Part shown: piece after piece, positions 38,597 through 50,600 of the stretch
Layout of the letters: every line of letters begins with the position of its first letter
How positions within the stretch are numbered: the first letter of the stretch is position 1
NCBI GenBank assembly: GCA_013397865.1
Contig: VZTI01003267.1
Location: 2,030,902 to 2,094,901 of the forward strand
DNA length: 64,000 bases
DNA from: Struthidea cinerea
Taxonomy: Eukaryota > Chordata > Aves > Passeriformes > Corcoracidae
Direction: 5' to 3'
Position numbers and translations under genes: made by a program
Notes under the pieces: model-generated
What the model was told of the DNA's origin: nothing
The model's database searches: none
Seen by the model: the letters and a program-made list of their open reading frames with translations, nothing else

Positions 38597-39944
38597 TTAT
38601 ATGAATATATTAAAATATGGAACTTATGTTTGATGTGTCCTGTTTTATTCTTGGCATGTTATGAGAGCCCACTATCCTCCGACCCTGATCTCATACCAGT
38701 GGCTATGTGATCCCTAAGCAAAGCTTCGTAACGGTATTTAAGGAATTCTGTCAATTAATAGTTTTCTTGGTCAATTAATAATCAAGATCCTCCATATGCT
38801 ACAGGCCAGCCTGTCTTATTGGTGTTTACATTTGTCAGTATATAAACAGTCATATTTCTTCATAAAAGCTTGAGAAGCAAAAATATTTTATACAGAAAAA
38901 AAGAAGATTCTGAAAAGCACACACAGAGATGAGAACAGTACCAAGGCACTCAAATATCTCCAGTGCTGAATGCAGAAGAAAAGAACTTGCTACAAAATAC
39001 TAAAATATAAAGGAAAATCCTCATAATCTTTCAAGAAGTTTTTTTTTGATCTTCAGCTGAAAGCAATTCAACTGTTCTTTCTGATGAACTGCAAAATCCT
39101 ATAGCTGAAGTCAGTCATGCATAGTCTTTAGGAAATGAGAAAAGAATAGTTTGAACTTTGGAACTCCATACAGAAATTAGAAGAAAACTCATCTTAATGG
39201 AAAGTTACTTTTCAGGATGATTCTGCGCTCTAAATTAATGCTGACTTTTGAAGAGTCCTGGAGAAACCTGTGCCATTTCAGCAAGCACTAATTGATATTT
39301 ACAGAGTGCTGCTAAGTGGGGTTATCACCATTTTAAACAGCTCCAAAAGTCAGACAGATTAAGCACAAATTGAGGAAACCTTCTCTTCAGTACCTCTTTC
39401 TTGATGTAAGTGAAGTTAAGGCTCTGAAATTGCTTCATTTTAAGAACTACAAAAATAAGAAAAATATTAGTAACTCTACACTACCACCAATACTGAAAAC
39501 TGTCCTGGATTTGAGGAAAACTCAAGACAGTCTGCACCAGGCTGTCACAGACCACATTTTAAAGGTTCCTTCATTCTCAGTCTTTCCACAAAACTTCAGC
39601 ATTTATGACCTACCCCAAACGTGGAAATTGAAGTGACCAAATTGTCAAAAGAAAATCTGACGTCATTAGCAATTACTGAAAATTTTAACCACAGCTTTTA
39701 AATAAATAGGGCACTCCATTACAGTTTGCTAAAATGCTAATAGATGTAAGCCCTTTTCTTCACCCTTCCCTCTCACCTCCTGAACTCCTTGACATGCACT
39801 AGCTGAACAAGTATTATTTTAAATCTCTTATTTTCTCTGTTCAGAATCTTCATATTTTAGCACTTTTCCAGTACTCAGAAAGAGCAACCATTTTGTTCTC
39901 AGCCATTAAAGCTCTAATAACACTGCTTGTGTTTTATTTGAAAG

Positions 39945-40030
39945 AACAAAACACAAATCAACAGTACCAAGAAAACAAAAAGAAACCAAACAAAAAACCC
40001 CAACAAAACCCAAGAACTCAACCCAAATCA
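39945..40030. repeat. A/C-rich low-complexity tract
   Basis: Built of AACCAAACAAAAAACCCCAA-type words. Similar tracts occur near 15,073, 27,831, 37,886, 51,529 and 51,678. The lysine/asparagine/glutamine-rich frame across it is a composition artefact. Confidence 0.8.
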
Positions 40031-42188
40031 AACCCCCTGAATTCTGAATTTCCACACTCGATGACAAATGGAAAACCTGCGAACACATTCTGGTGACAAG
40101 GATAGAATTTTAACACAGAATATGGCTTAAGATAGAGGTAGGACAAAACGTATGGGTGATTGATTCTGAGCTGCATGAAAAGAAAAGAAAAATATTAGTA
40201 GCTGCCCAATAGACTTAAGAGTTTGATATAACATCACTGCTTTGGTATTAACAAGAGAAAAAAATACATAATCACTGAGGCAGTACAGAATTTTCTTCCA
40301 AATCTGCCTTTCTGTATTAGAAGAGGAGAAAACACTCAGATCTTGAATGTATGGTTGATAGGCAGAGACAAATGACAGCTAATGTATCTTTTGAAATTAA
40401 GTCCCAAAAATAGAGAACTTAATTCTGCTGCGAGGTAGTATAGAGTATTTAATTTGTTGTAAAACAGGGCCCTTGCATGCCAGCTTATTATCTGAGATGT
40501 GCCAGTCATGGCAGCCCAGTCTTCCCAGGAGCTTGAGCTACAAGCTCAGATCTTCAAAACCTGTTACATTCCTTATTTATGAACTGATACACTTTGATCA
40601 GCCAAGCCAGTCACTCTTTTCTCCTCTCTATTTTCATCTTTCATCAAACTCTTGATAAAATTTCATTTCAGACAGGTCTATAGAGTGATGTAATACTCCG
40701 AGCAATTCACTAAAGATTATTTTCTATGTTAATTTCAGAAACAGATAAAAATCAAATATACCCCATCCTTGAATTTTCCTGACAGTCCCTCTCTTCTTGC
40801 ACCACGGTACAACCACACTCTATAAAGATTAAACTCAATAACACATCCTCACACCCACTGGGAGAAAACATTCCTCATCTTTCAATAGAATAAGACTACA
40901 CAGTAAATGGCATAAGCAAATTCAATACATATTATAGGCAGACAAATTTAGCTGCACATTCAGGTACTTTTCTTGAGAAGAGTAGTAGAAGGCTTTTGTA
41001 AGCAGTTGGCAGATTTTCTATTTAATTTACTGATTCACAGGGGATGGGGTTAACTAACAGCGTGACTGAGGCTTTGATCAGGTGGCAATCAATACTGCAA
41101 TCAAAAGCAGAATATACAGAACACAGAAAGAGTATGAGGTGCACAGCCAAGTGCAGTCATTGCAAAACCCTCTGCATCACACATGGAGGAAGCAGGGTGC
41201 TCTGTAAGGCTCCGGGGATTTTTAAATTATAATACTGCCATGTTCCTTAGATAAAGAAAATTAGAAACTGTGGCATTAAGTTTATTTCAGAGGCAAGGGG
41301 CTGAGAGAAACTTTTCTTTTCCTAAAACCTTCCCAAGTTAGAGGCAGCAACTGTGGATACCCATGTCTCAAAGACTAAAAATGGACATTTTTTGGTGGTT
41401 GTCCATTTCTGAATAACAGTAGCACAAAAAGTCCAGTTTTAACAAGAAAACTGCTCAGTTATTCTACTCATATTCAGAGATAAGGGAGTACAAAAGAGAT
41501 GTGAACTGTAGTTGCTTCTGTCTGTTGCTGCTGAGCTCTGTACAGGTCTTAGTGCCTGACAGAAATTATTAACAGAAAAGCCTTTCAATTTTGAAAAGAA
41601 ATGCTGTGGATCTCAGCAGTGAATTTTTAAGCTTCCAGCATTGCCAGTGTTTTAAGGAGGGGGAGGGACAGAAAGAGGAAGAAAAGAAGTCTTAGTTTTG
41701 TCTCCTGAAATTGGAAGACCTTTTCTTTCCCAGCTATATTTGTGAGGGGATAAGTAGGTTAGAGATGTTTTGTGCTCTTTACCTCAGTGCAGCTTCTGGG
41801 AAAGTAGGCACTGGCCCAAGAAAAATCAAGGTAAGTCCATTTTCCCTTCTTATATACTGACAGACATTCTTATGGTCCTCATTTCCCTTTTAAGTGTTGT
41901 AAAATTAAATAACAAAAATCCACAACTGCATAAGAAAACTTTATCTAAACTACCACAGCCGCTGATTAGACTGCCAGAGTGTGAATGTTATTAAAGTATA
42001 GACAAGGCATGACCCTGTTCATTACTTAAGTTGGCAGTTTTAACTGTAGTGTCAGAATTTAAAGTGTATTTTTGTGGTTTAACCCCAGCTGGAAACCAAG
42101 CCCCACACAGCTGCTCACTCACTCCCCTCACAGTGGGATGGGAGAGAGAATCAAAAGTGAGTAAACTCATGGGTTGAGATAGAGATGG

Positions 42189-42194
42189 TTTAAT
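42189..42194 (-). terminator. Variant polyadenylation signal of the solo LTR
   Basis: ATTAAA on the - strand, about 160 bases downstream of the TATA box, a reasonable length for R. Inferred from position only. Confidence 0.4.
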
Positions 42195-42350
42195 TGGTGA
42201 AGCAAGAACAGTGCACTCGATCAAAGGAAAACAAGGAATTCATGCCCAACTTCCCATGGGCAACCATCTCCATCACAGAACAGTGACTTGGTAAATCAAA
42301 CACCATCACTCTGAGCATCCCCTGTCTGACTTACACCTTCTTCCCCCAGC

Positions 42351-42356
42351 TTTATA
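42351..42356 (-). promoter_or_regulatory. TATA box of the solo LTR
   Basis: TATAAA on the - strand within TGTATAAAGCTGGGG, at mid-LTR as expected for the U3/R border. If still active it would start transcription leftward near 42,326. Activity is unknown. Confidence 0.6.
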
Positions 42357-44415
42357 CACTGAGCATGACCCCACGTGGTGTGGGACATCCCTTGGGTCAG
42401 TGGGGTCAGCTGTTCCAGCCTTCTCCCAACCTCCTGTGCACCCCAGTCTCCTCGCAGATGAGGTGGGGTGAGAGGCACAAAAAGCCTTGATACTGCTCAG
42501 CAGCAACCAAAATATCCCTGTGCTACCAATTCTGTTTTCACTGCAAATCCAAAACACAGCCAAGTGCCAGCTACTGTGAAGAGAAGTAACTCCATCCCAG
42601 CCAAAACCAGCAAGAGTTCATTTTCCTTCTACGGATGATGGGCCTGTCAAAATCTTCAATCAAGGCTCAGTTGTTACAGTCCTACAAGCCTTAGCTGCTG
42701 GAGCTGTTCCAGCTCTAAAAATTGAAATTCATTGCTGATGTGCTACAGCAGAGTAAGTCAATACACCATCCGCTTCAGTGCCTCATTTCCTCATTAGAGA
42801 TGCTCCACAGAAAGCGAGCTTTCCTTCTGTCACACCCAAATACACACTACATTGGACTGGAAGGATACACATTGCACAGGAACGTGGCCCTTAGGCTGAC
42901 CAGAAGTACGCAATGGAGACCCAGTACGTAGATTAAGGCACGAATTTTGGCTTATAGAGTGTGGTGTTACAAGAAAAATGAAGAACATTGGCAATGCCAA
43001 AGCTTCTATACTACCTGAAGTCAGACTGAAGAGTCCACAGACTAAGCTGAATATACCTGTGCCGAGTTTGCACCTAGCTCAAGCTTTTGTTGTTTGACCT
43101 CCTTTTTAGTCTTGTTGGAAATCTATTACTCCATTAAAATGAATAAATAACAATTTTTGAACTTAAATCAAACTGTTCACTTGACTACAAATCTCAGTAC
43201 TCAGACTCTAAGGTGTAGATGCTAAAAACCTAGAAGCAGAGAAATTCTTTAGCTTTTTCTCAATATTCTGTGAGAGCATTGCTTGCACAGGCAGACTAGA
43301 TGAAAACAGTGAAGATGGTTTTGTAAACTAATTCTTTATCTTTGCACCTGGAGTCTGCTGTGCAAAGTTGTTATGGTATACTGAAGAAATATTTTCAAAT
43401 GGGTGTTGTATAGCCTCCACCAATCATTCTAAGAGGCGGTTGATCAAGACACCAATAGTACCATGCTACTCTTGCAAACTAAGTTATATAAACCGATTTA
43501 CAATTAATTAAATAGCTATTTTTTTCCTGAACCTAGATTGTGTCGTTTCTCGCCATTCTCAGTACGACAGCAACACTAAAGGTTGGCTAGAAAATTCAGT
43601 GCTTGAAATCCAGCCTTTTCCTAGACGTTTAAGAAGTCACCATCAGCATAGGTACAGAACTGCAGAGGAATACCTGGTTCAAAAAACCCAACATATATGG
43701 CTCATGTTTACAAAACCAATTTCTCATATTCTATTTAAAGTTCTGAAGAGAAAGGAAATAACTTTTGCCACATCAAGGTGTAAACCCTATTTTAGTGTAT
43801 TTATTGAAATTGATGCTATGCTTCAGGAAAAAGCACCCCTTTGCCATATATTTAGGCCATAGTTCTTCCCTGACAGTTTCCACCACAGGTTTCTCTGCCT
43901 TCTTCACTTTTGAAGTTTCTAGACACAGTTCTACGGTATCATCACAGGATATTTAAACAGTGCCTTGTTGTATTAAAACTAGAATTTACATTAGCATAAG
44001 GAATCAGAAGAATCTCCAGAATATTTTCTTATGTCACACCATGACTTTTATTATTTTTTAAATAAAATTACAAACCAAAAAACCCCTTAATCATACACTG
44101 CCATGCCAACCAAGGCAGAGTTTCAAAGCTGTAAAAATAGAACAGGCACCAAGCTGTTTTCCCAAGCTGTAATTGAAAGCCAGCTTGGCAGGAAGCTATG
44201 TTCTACTGGAACATGACAGTTCACACTACTTGTTTAATCTTTGTCATCACCAATACAAGTCTGCATCACACAGCTGGGGACTTCTGGAGGGATCTGTGGT
44301 GCTTCTGCCACTGGATGTGCCTTACACCATCAAGATCACAAAAGGAAACCTGCAATTTCCTTCTGAAGTAGCTTGGACTACTGATGCCTCCAAACAAAAG
44401 TGTGACGTTTTGGTT

Positions 44416-44439
44416 GGGGAGGGTGGTGGATTGGGTGGG
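44416..44439 (+). other. Candidate G-quadruplex cluster
   Basis: Guanine runs at 44,416-44,419, 44,421-44,423, 44,433-44,435 and 44,437-44,439 have loops of 1, 9 and 1 bases. The two 1-base loops favour a stable fold. No gene or promoter is recognised nearby. Confidence 0.5.
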
Positions 44440-44590
44440 TTGGAGGATTTTTAATGCTTCAGGAATTGTTATTCACAGCTTACTGCAAGAGTCAAATAAA
44501 ACCCAGATCCCAACTCAGTAACCAATTGGGTTAATAAATCAAACAGCTGCAACTCTGTATAACAGCATAAACATGACAAGATCAAACACT

Positions 44591-44650
44591 CACTGTGTGT
44601 TACTGCACGTCTTTAAGGACATGCAGTAACACGTCCTTAAAGTAACAGTG
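44591..44650. repeat. Interlocked inverted repeats (P-R-P'-R' order) inside an outer inverted repeat
   Basis: P is TGTTACTGCA (44,598-44,607) and its reverse complement lies at 44,622-44,631. R is CTTTAAGGAC (44,611-44,620) and its reverse complement lies at 44,633-44,642. The outer pair is CACTGT (44,591-44,596) and ACAGTG (44,645-44,650). All three pairs are exact. P and R stems are interleaved, so only one can form fully at a time: hairpin loops would be 14 nt (P) or 12 nt (R). A full pseudoknot is unlikely because the loops crossing the stems would be only 1-3 nt. A template-switch mutation or an inverted duplication is a plausible origin. Confidence 0.85.
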
Positions 44651-47600
44651 ACTAAAAGATTTGCTGCTCAGGTAAGACTGGAACCAAAATTCACTAAAAG
44701 CAGTTGAGCTCTGGACACCTGCTGTCATTGAGCTGATAATGCTTCCAGTGAAGAACAAAAAACAAGCCATCTGACAGCTATGTTTAACAAAAAGAAAATG
44801 TACAGCAGCCAAGGTGAAAATAATGTGCATTTTAACAATTTATAAACAGGACATTAATCTTTTCATTTAGCTTACTGCATGCACTTCTAGAGGGGAACCC
44901 ATCTGCTGTATTTTATAAGCACACCTTAGAGTGAAATGAATTATGCTTTGCAGTCGATCAAGAAAAGTAGATATAAGCAAGGAAGTCAAAAAAATGACTT
45001 AAGTGACTACATGTGAACCAAGGAACACCATTCATTGCTACCATTGTGGTAACCCATTCCTAAACCACAGCTTGTCCTTTACTAACTCTGCACAGCACAA
45101 GAAAACACCACATGTAAAAGACACCACTATAAACTGTCAGGAGTTTCACTCTAAAACATAAACAAGCAATGGATCTCAGTTCCACTGACAGTTTAATTTT
45201 CCTCTCTTTCAGTCTGAGGAAATTATAATTTCAACCTCTCACATCACATCTGGGGCAGCTTTTTGACCTTGCAAGCACACTTGCCATCGTTTTGAAAATA
45301 TAAAACGAAGCGAAATTTGTCTCAATCACATGCAACAGACCTATTCTGTTCAGTGTAGGTTTGATGTGTCCCGAATAAGTGACATCACCCCAAAATCATA
45401 ATAGTGATCACTACAGAAACTGAGGTTTCACAAATTGAGTTTGTTCCCAGGACATGCTGAGCACATGCATCGATGCCTCTTGTCAGTGCCTTATTCCAGC
45501 CCCTGGTTCTGAAGTGCTGATGTATCATTAATTAAACCAATTTCTTACATAAACTGAAGAGACAAGGGTTCTGAGAAATCAGTTCCACATACAGATCCAT
45601 CACACTGACACCTGGGCCTAACTTTGCAGTTCTGGGCAGGGGACTCTGGGGCACAAGACACCACTGCAGAAGAAAAAGGAGTCTAATTCTGGTCATATGC
45701 CAGCCCAAAGAAACGATAACTCAATTCTCAATGCCGATAGCATTACAACTAGCCTGAAGTTTGCTGCCACAACTCCAAAATATATTTGAATTAACGTGAC
45801 ATTTTAGGAGTGTTTTTTGTTGGGGTGCTTTGTTGTTTTGTTTGGGATTTTTTGTTATGTTTTGTTTGTTCATTTTAATTCTATTTGTTAAGTAGGAAAA
45901 TGCTGAGATCCTCCAAACTCAGGGCACTTAGAAATGATAGGTTGTCTACACAGCAACAGCATTTTCTTTGCTCCCTCAGGACTTCTGTGTGTCCAGCTGA
46001 CCCTGCTTCCCTTTCCTGAACTGCAGCTCTGCACCCCAGAGTATGCTGACCTAAATGCAAACCCTTTCTCCTCAACTCTGTCCAGTCAGCTACTTCCCTC
46101 TGGAGACAAAGGCCTCCACAACAAAAAGATGTTCTCACTGCACTGTGCAGAAGGTGAAGGTCTCCACTGAGCAAATCACCAGTTGAGCTTGCATTATACA
46201 CATACACACTCACACATAGGTAGGGGAACTATGTCGTTTCACAATCCTGACAATTTAACAGAACTGAATCCCAGTAAAGATATATGCCACAGCCCACACA
46301 GGGTTTTCCTTTCCCACTATTTCTAATAAAACATTTTCAAATTGGAGAACATGCTCATGTTGAGCTACATATCATTTTCAACTGTTGGCTTCATTCATTT
46401 GAATTCCTACTATATTTGATTTTAAGTACATATACTTCAAATGCAGCTCCTCACTATGGATATCAAATGCTCCAATAGAAAGTTCCAAGTGCTATACATC
46501 AGCAGTTTATTTCCCCCTATTTAAGAGCAGTAAAGCCATTGCAGTATTTTTGGTTGGTGTTAAGTATGCAGCATTATAATCTGTTCACAAATGCCATGCA
46601 GGGTAGTCAGAGAAAAGGTATTGATGAACTTGGGAAATACCAGCCCGCCTTCAGGGTATGAAACACAGCTCTTGTCACACTGACTATCAAATTAGTGAGC
46701 ACATGTTCTTCCTTCCCTAGAATGACTGTCTTCTCATTCTAACTTTTACAGCTTATTGGACCACATCAACTCCATGGTTCAATTTTTTCTTTTTTTTTTT
46801 AAAAGACCCCAAACTCTTCCCATGGTATTTTCAATTCATTTTTTCTTAGCTCTGATTGGTATTATAATACATATTTAATTATGTTTTCCTGCTAGACTCC
46901 CAAAACATGAAGTTAAGAAAGAAGAGGTAGATCCCAGCTGTGCTTTTGGAATGCAAATAGCGACAATCTACCTCTGTAGAGTTATCAATAATTAATACCC
47001 AGTTACATTCCACTACGGATGCTGTAACAGATGGAACAGAAAAATCTTCATGCCACTTTCTGGGAGGGAGGGAAAAGACTGTAACAAGCTATTTCATCCA
47101 TGTGGTTTTGCCCCACATCTTTATACATTTCATTTCCTCGTTCTCACCTGCTACCCTGCTATTTTGACAACAGGTGCTACTTTTAGTAAGTATAGGAAGA
47201 CTGTATGATACAATCTCGATATTCTTTTAAAATTAGCTGAGTCTCTGGAGTTGATACTTAATTTGCACTATTTTTGCCTGTTTGCTGTCCCTAGCAATCC
47301 TTGCAGTGTGTTCCTTCCTGAAGCATGTTGAGCTCTGGAAATGTAAAGGCTTTTTCATGCCAGAGTCAGCTGGTCTTACTTGCACTTCTCACACACTCTC
47401 TCTTGTGTTTAGAAAAAGAAAGTTAACAAAGAAACAATAATCAAAACAACTCACAAAACAATCCTTCTTTTTTTTTCTTTAACCTATAGGCTGAGCATCT
47501 GTTGTCTCAGAACTCATTCCACATTAGCTTCTACTGTCTTTAACTACAGTCACTAAATTGGACTAAAACCCTTCTATCTAATAATTAACCAAATGACCAA

Positions 47601-50600
47601 AATATCACCATAACACTATTAAAGCAAGAATAATATTCCAGTTCAAGAATTAAAAGTTTATGAATTCTCCAGCCGTAAAAATGTTAATTCAGCCTGTGTA
47701 AAGAAACTACAAAATACTTTTCCCCTTATCAGGGCAGGCCTTATGTTGTTAAAAAGCTTTAATCTGTTGCAGGTTTGTATCTTCAAGCTTTTTCATTCCT
47801 AACTACAACTACATGTGTCAGCGAGTCAGTGGGACTGCATGCAGAGTTCAGAAGCTCATGAAAATTTAACTCCTTCAAGTTAAATAGTAAACAGAAACCT
47901 TTGGCTAAAAGCCTTCATTTTTAGCAGAAAAGCAGGAGTTAGAGTTCTTGTTCTTAAAAACCCACTTCCATCCCCTTTCTTCTAACTCTTCAAATCCAAA
48001 GCCCCAGCCATATAAACAGTAGTGTTTGATGACTTCACATCTCTTGCTGGCATTCCTGATAGATCATGGCTGAACTGGATTTAAGTGCGTGACACTGCAA
48101 GAGATGAAGTGAGAAGAATTTATGCGGTCTTTGCAAATACTGACATATACCTTAACTCAAAAATAACCAAGAAAACTGATACCTAGATTCTAAAAGACGT
48201 GCACTTTTAGAAATGCTATAAGGTATTCACAATTACCATTTTCCTGTTATGTTCTTGTGAAATAACAGTGATTCCTGTAATACATTTCCCCTTCTTTCTG
48301 GCTGTCAGGAGAGCTGCAGATTAGACAGACCAACTCTTTCTAGTCAGGGCATTAGGACTCAGGGATAAGTAGTTCACTACTGCTCAAAGGCACTCCAGGA
48401 CATTTTCTCTCGTCTCCCACCATCCAAATAGACATGCTCAAAAAAAATTGCTTCAGGTGAAGCTTAACGTTTCTAGAAGTTTCTTCTGACTTAAAGAAAA
48501 ACCCTGCCTCTCCTGAGCCTTGCTTAGCAATTTAGATCTGTTAGGTAGGCTTAGAGCACTGCTAAAACAGGATTCAAGGAGAAAAACCTCAAGTTTAACA
48601 CTACCTTGAGCAGTTTTTATCTTTACTGACTTAAAAGAACCTATCTGATGACAGTGGGAGCATCATTTGCTCCACTGAATAAACTGTCAAATTCAAAACA
48701 GCAACAGACAGTAGAGCTGGCTATAGCCAACATAAAAACAAAACCCCTGTGGCAGCACTAAAATTTAAGGACTGATTCAGTCACATCTAGAGGTAATGGG
48801 AAAACTAATGAGTTGGAGCTTTGGACCCATTCACTTTCAGTGTAATTCAGGCTGTACCTTTAATTAAATGAGAGACTAGACTCTAAGCACTACTTAGAAA
48901 CTACTGAAAAAGAAGACGGGGAGAGATGAAGCCTCTTTTCCCCCTTCCCCATTCCTTTTTATGTTCTCACATCTGGCAAAACTAATCTCCTAGCTGCTTG
49001 GAGCAAAAATTCTGCTGTTGTTGCTTTTTAGGAGTTTTCTGATGATCTCTCAATGGGAAACTGAGCAAAGTCAATCAAAATGAAAAGAAAGATGATTCCC
49101 TTAATATCTTTTTCTCTATGTTTAGTTACTCCTTGCACCTTCTCACAAGGGGTTAAACTAGGCTGGCTTATACCAAAGGCCTCACAATCCACAGCTCTTT
49201 GACATAGAATTTGAAAAACAGGTCTAGTAAAGCTCAGAAAAGCAGACCGTTCTTTTAAAAAATGAAGCTTGAAAAAGATCTGCTCCTTAAATCCCAGTCT
49301 TCAATGCAAGATGGAGAGCTGAAGGGACTAAGTGCATGTTTGTGTTTAATTAAGGCAATCTCTACCTTTAAGAACAACAGGAGAGTGTTGTTTTCATTAC
49401 ATGTCTCGTGCAAACCTAACCTTTAGACAGGGGCCTCTAAAAACATCCTAATAACTACAGCATATTTAAGAATTTTGATCTGTTCAGAGAAGTTTGTGAC
49501 GTACAGAATTCTAAGCATATACTCTGAGCTGTAATCTTAAAAGATTATGAGCCCATCCTTTTACCAGCAATGGGGCTCACCAGCTGAAGAGTTTATTTCA
49601 AGACCTCTGCCAGAGTGAGTGATAGTCAACAATTTCTCTTGTGCAACCTGAATATACTATTCCCTATTTCATTTCCTATTTGTATCCCTTACTCCAAAGG
49701 ATGCTTTTAGGACCAATAATATATTGCTTGTTTTCTGTGAACGGGAAGCACAGAGCACAGTGTTCTCTAGGCGTTAATAAGACACTGATAACATGAGTCA
49801 GTGGTACAACTTGATACCCATCAAAGGGAGAGATGCAAAGTTGTGCTTTCTCTCTGTAGAATCATTCATGTGGAGGGGGAAAAAAAAACCCAAAAAATAA
49901 ACCAATGTGTTTTTCTGCTGACTGGAGAACTCATCACAAAATACTTGTCCAGTCAGATGTTGAAGAAAATTCAGATATGAGATACTCCTGTTGCTAAAAG
50001 CAAAACTGAAACTAATGAATCTAAAGCACCTAAGCAATGAAACAGTTGGATAAAAAATACAATGTAATCGCTTCCAGGATTATTTTAGCTTCACTATGTT
50101 TGCAAATAAACACAATCATTACTGTGGAATATTGAAGAAGCTATCAGACGATCAACAGACGCTTCAATAGTTGAGAGTCAATTTGACAGCTCAATTACCT
50201 GAGAAAAACTGACTTGACCATTACTAAACACATTTAAATCCTGAAAGTTCATATTTACAAACCAGCAAAGAGAAGCTTAGACTCTTGCCACCATTTCAGC
50301 CCTAAAAGCTTCTAACATAAAATCATACTAAAGGGAAAACAAAAGCTACTCAGTACTCTTTAAAACAATAACATGAGTACAAAATTAAAGCAGTAAGTCT
50401 TGTCTGTATAAGGCTTTGTGTATCTGCACACATTAACTAAAACATTTTAAGCTGCATTCTGAACAGTTGCCTGCAAATGTTCTTTCAGAAATCACCTGGG
50501 ATGCTGCTCTGCAAGATGAATAGTCTGATTCACTGAATTAAAAGAAAGAGATACCCTTGAGTCATGGTAGCTGAGTCATTGGGTAGTTATGTTTCTATCT

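Larger units (their letters stand above)
38026..42072. other. Intergenic gene-desert segment
   Basis: No gene recognised. It contains the second 38-bp repeat copy (38,559-38,596) and an A/C-rich low-complexity tract (about 39,945-40,030) whose 67-codon frame is an artefact of composition. A short acceptor/donor pair near 41,786-41,831 is discussed among the rejected items. Confidence 0.6.
42073..42612 (-). mobile_element. Solo LTR of an avian ERV-L-like endogenous retrovirus
   Basis: This is a single 540-bp LTR that on the + strand starts TGTGGTTTAACCCCAGCTGG and ends CATCCCAGCCAAAACCAGCA, so it is bounded TG...CA. The text matches LTRs I know from bird genomes, which read in reverse as in this copy ('gtggtttaaccccagc...ctcactcactcccctcacagtgggatgggagagaga...'). 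On the - strand a TATAAA lies at 42,356-42,351 and an ATTAAA at 42,194-42,189. These suggest U3 from 42,612 to about 42,326, R to about 42,170, and U5 to 42,073. No internal region, primer-binding site or partner LTR is seen on either side, so it is a recombination-derived solo LTR. I could not find a convincing target-site duplication (ATTTT on the left, AGAGT on the right). Open frames inside it are incidental. Confidence 0.85.

Noticed and set aside
39893..40096. 67-codon Lys/Asn/Gln-rich frame
   Set aside because: Produced by an A/C-rich low-complexity tract, with an equally open opposite strand.
41786..41831. Possible 43-nt microexon between TTTACCTCAG and GTAAGT
   Set aside because: A single acceptor/donor pair with no frame, partner exon or other support; such pairs are common by chance over 64 kb.
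42296..42563. Frames of 60 and 85 codons on the - strand
   Set aside because: They fall inside the solo LTR and carry no retroviral protein motif.
44173..44454. 93-codon + frame with a fairly protein-like start
   Set aside because: No recognised domain, no splice or promoter context, and the end is a glycine-rich translation of a G-rich low-complexity tract.
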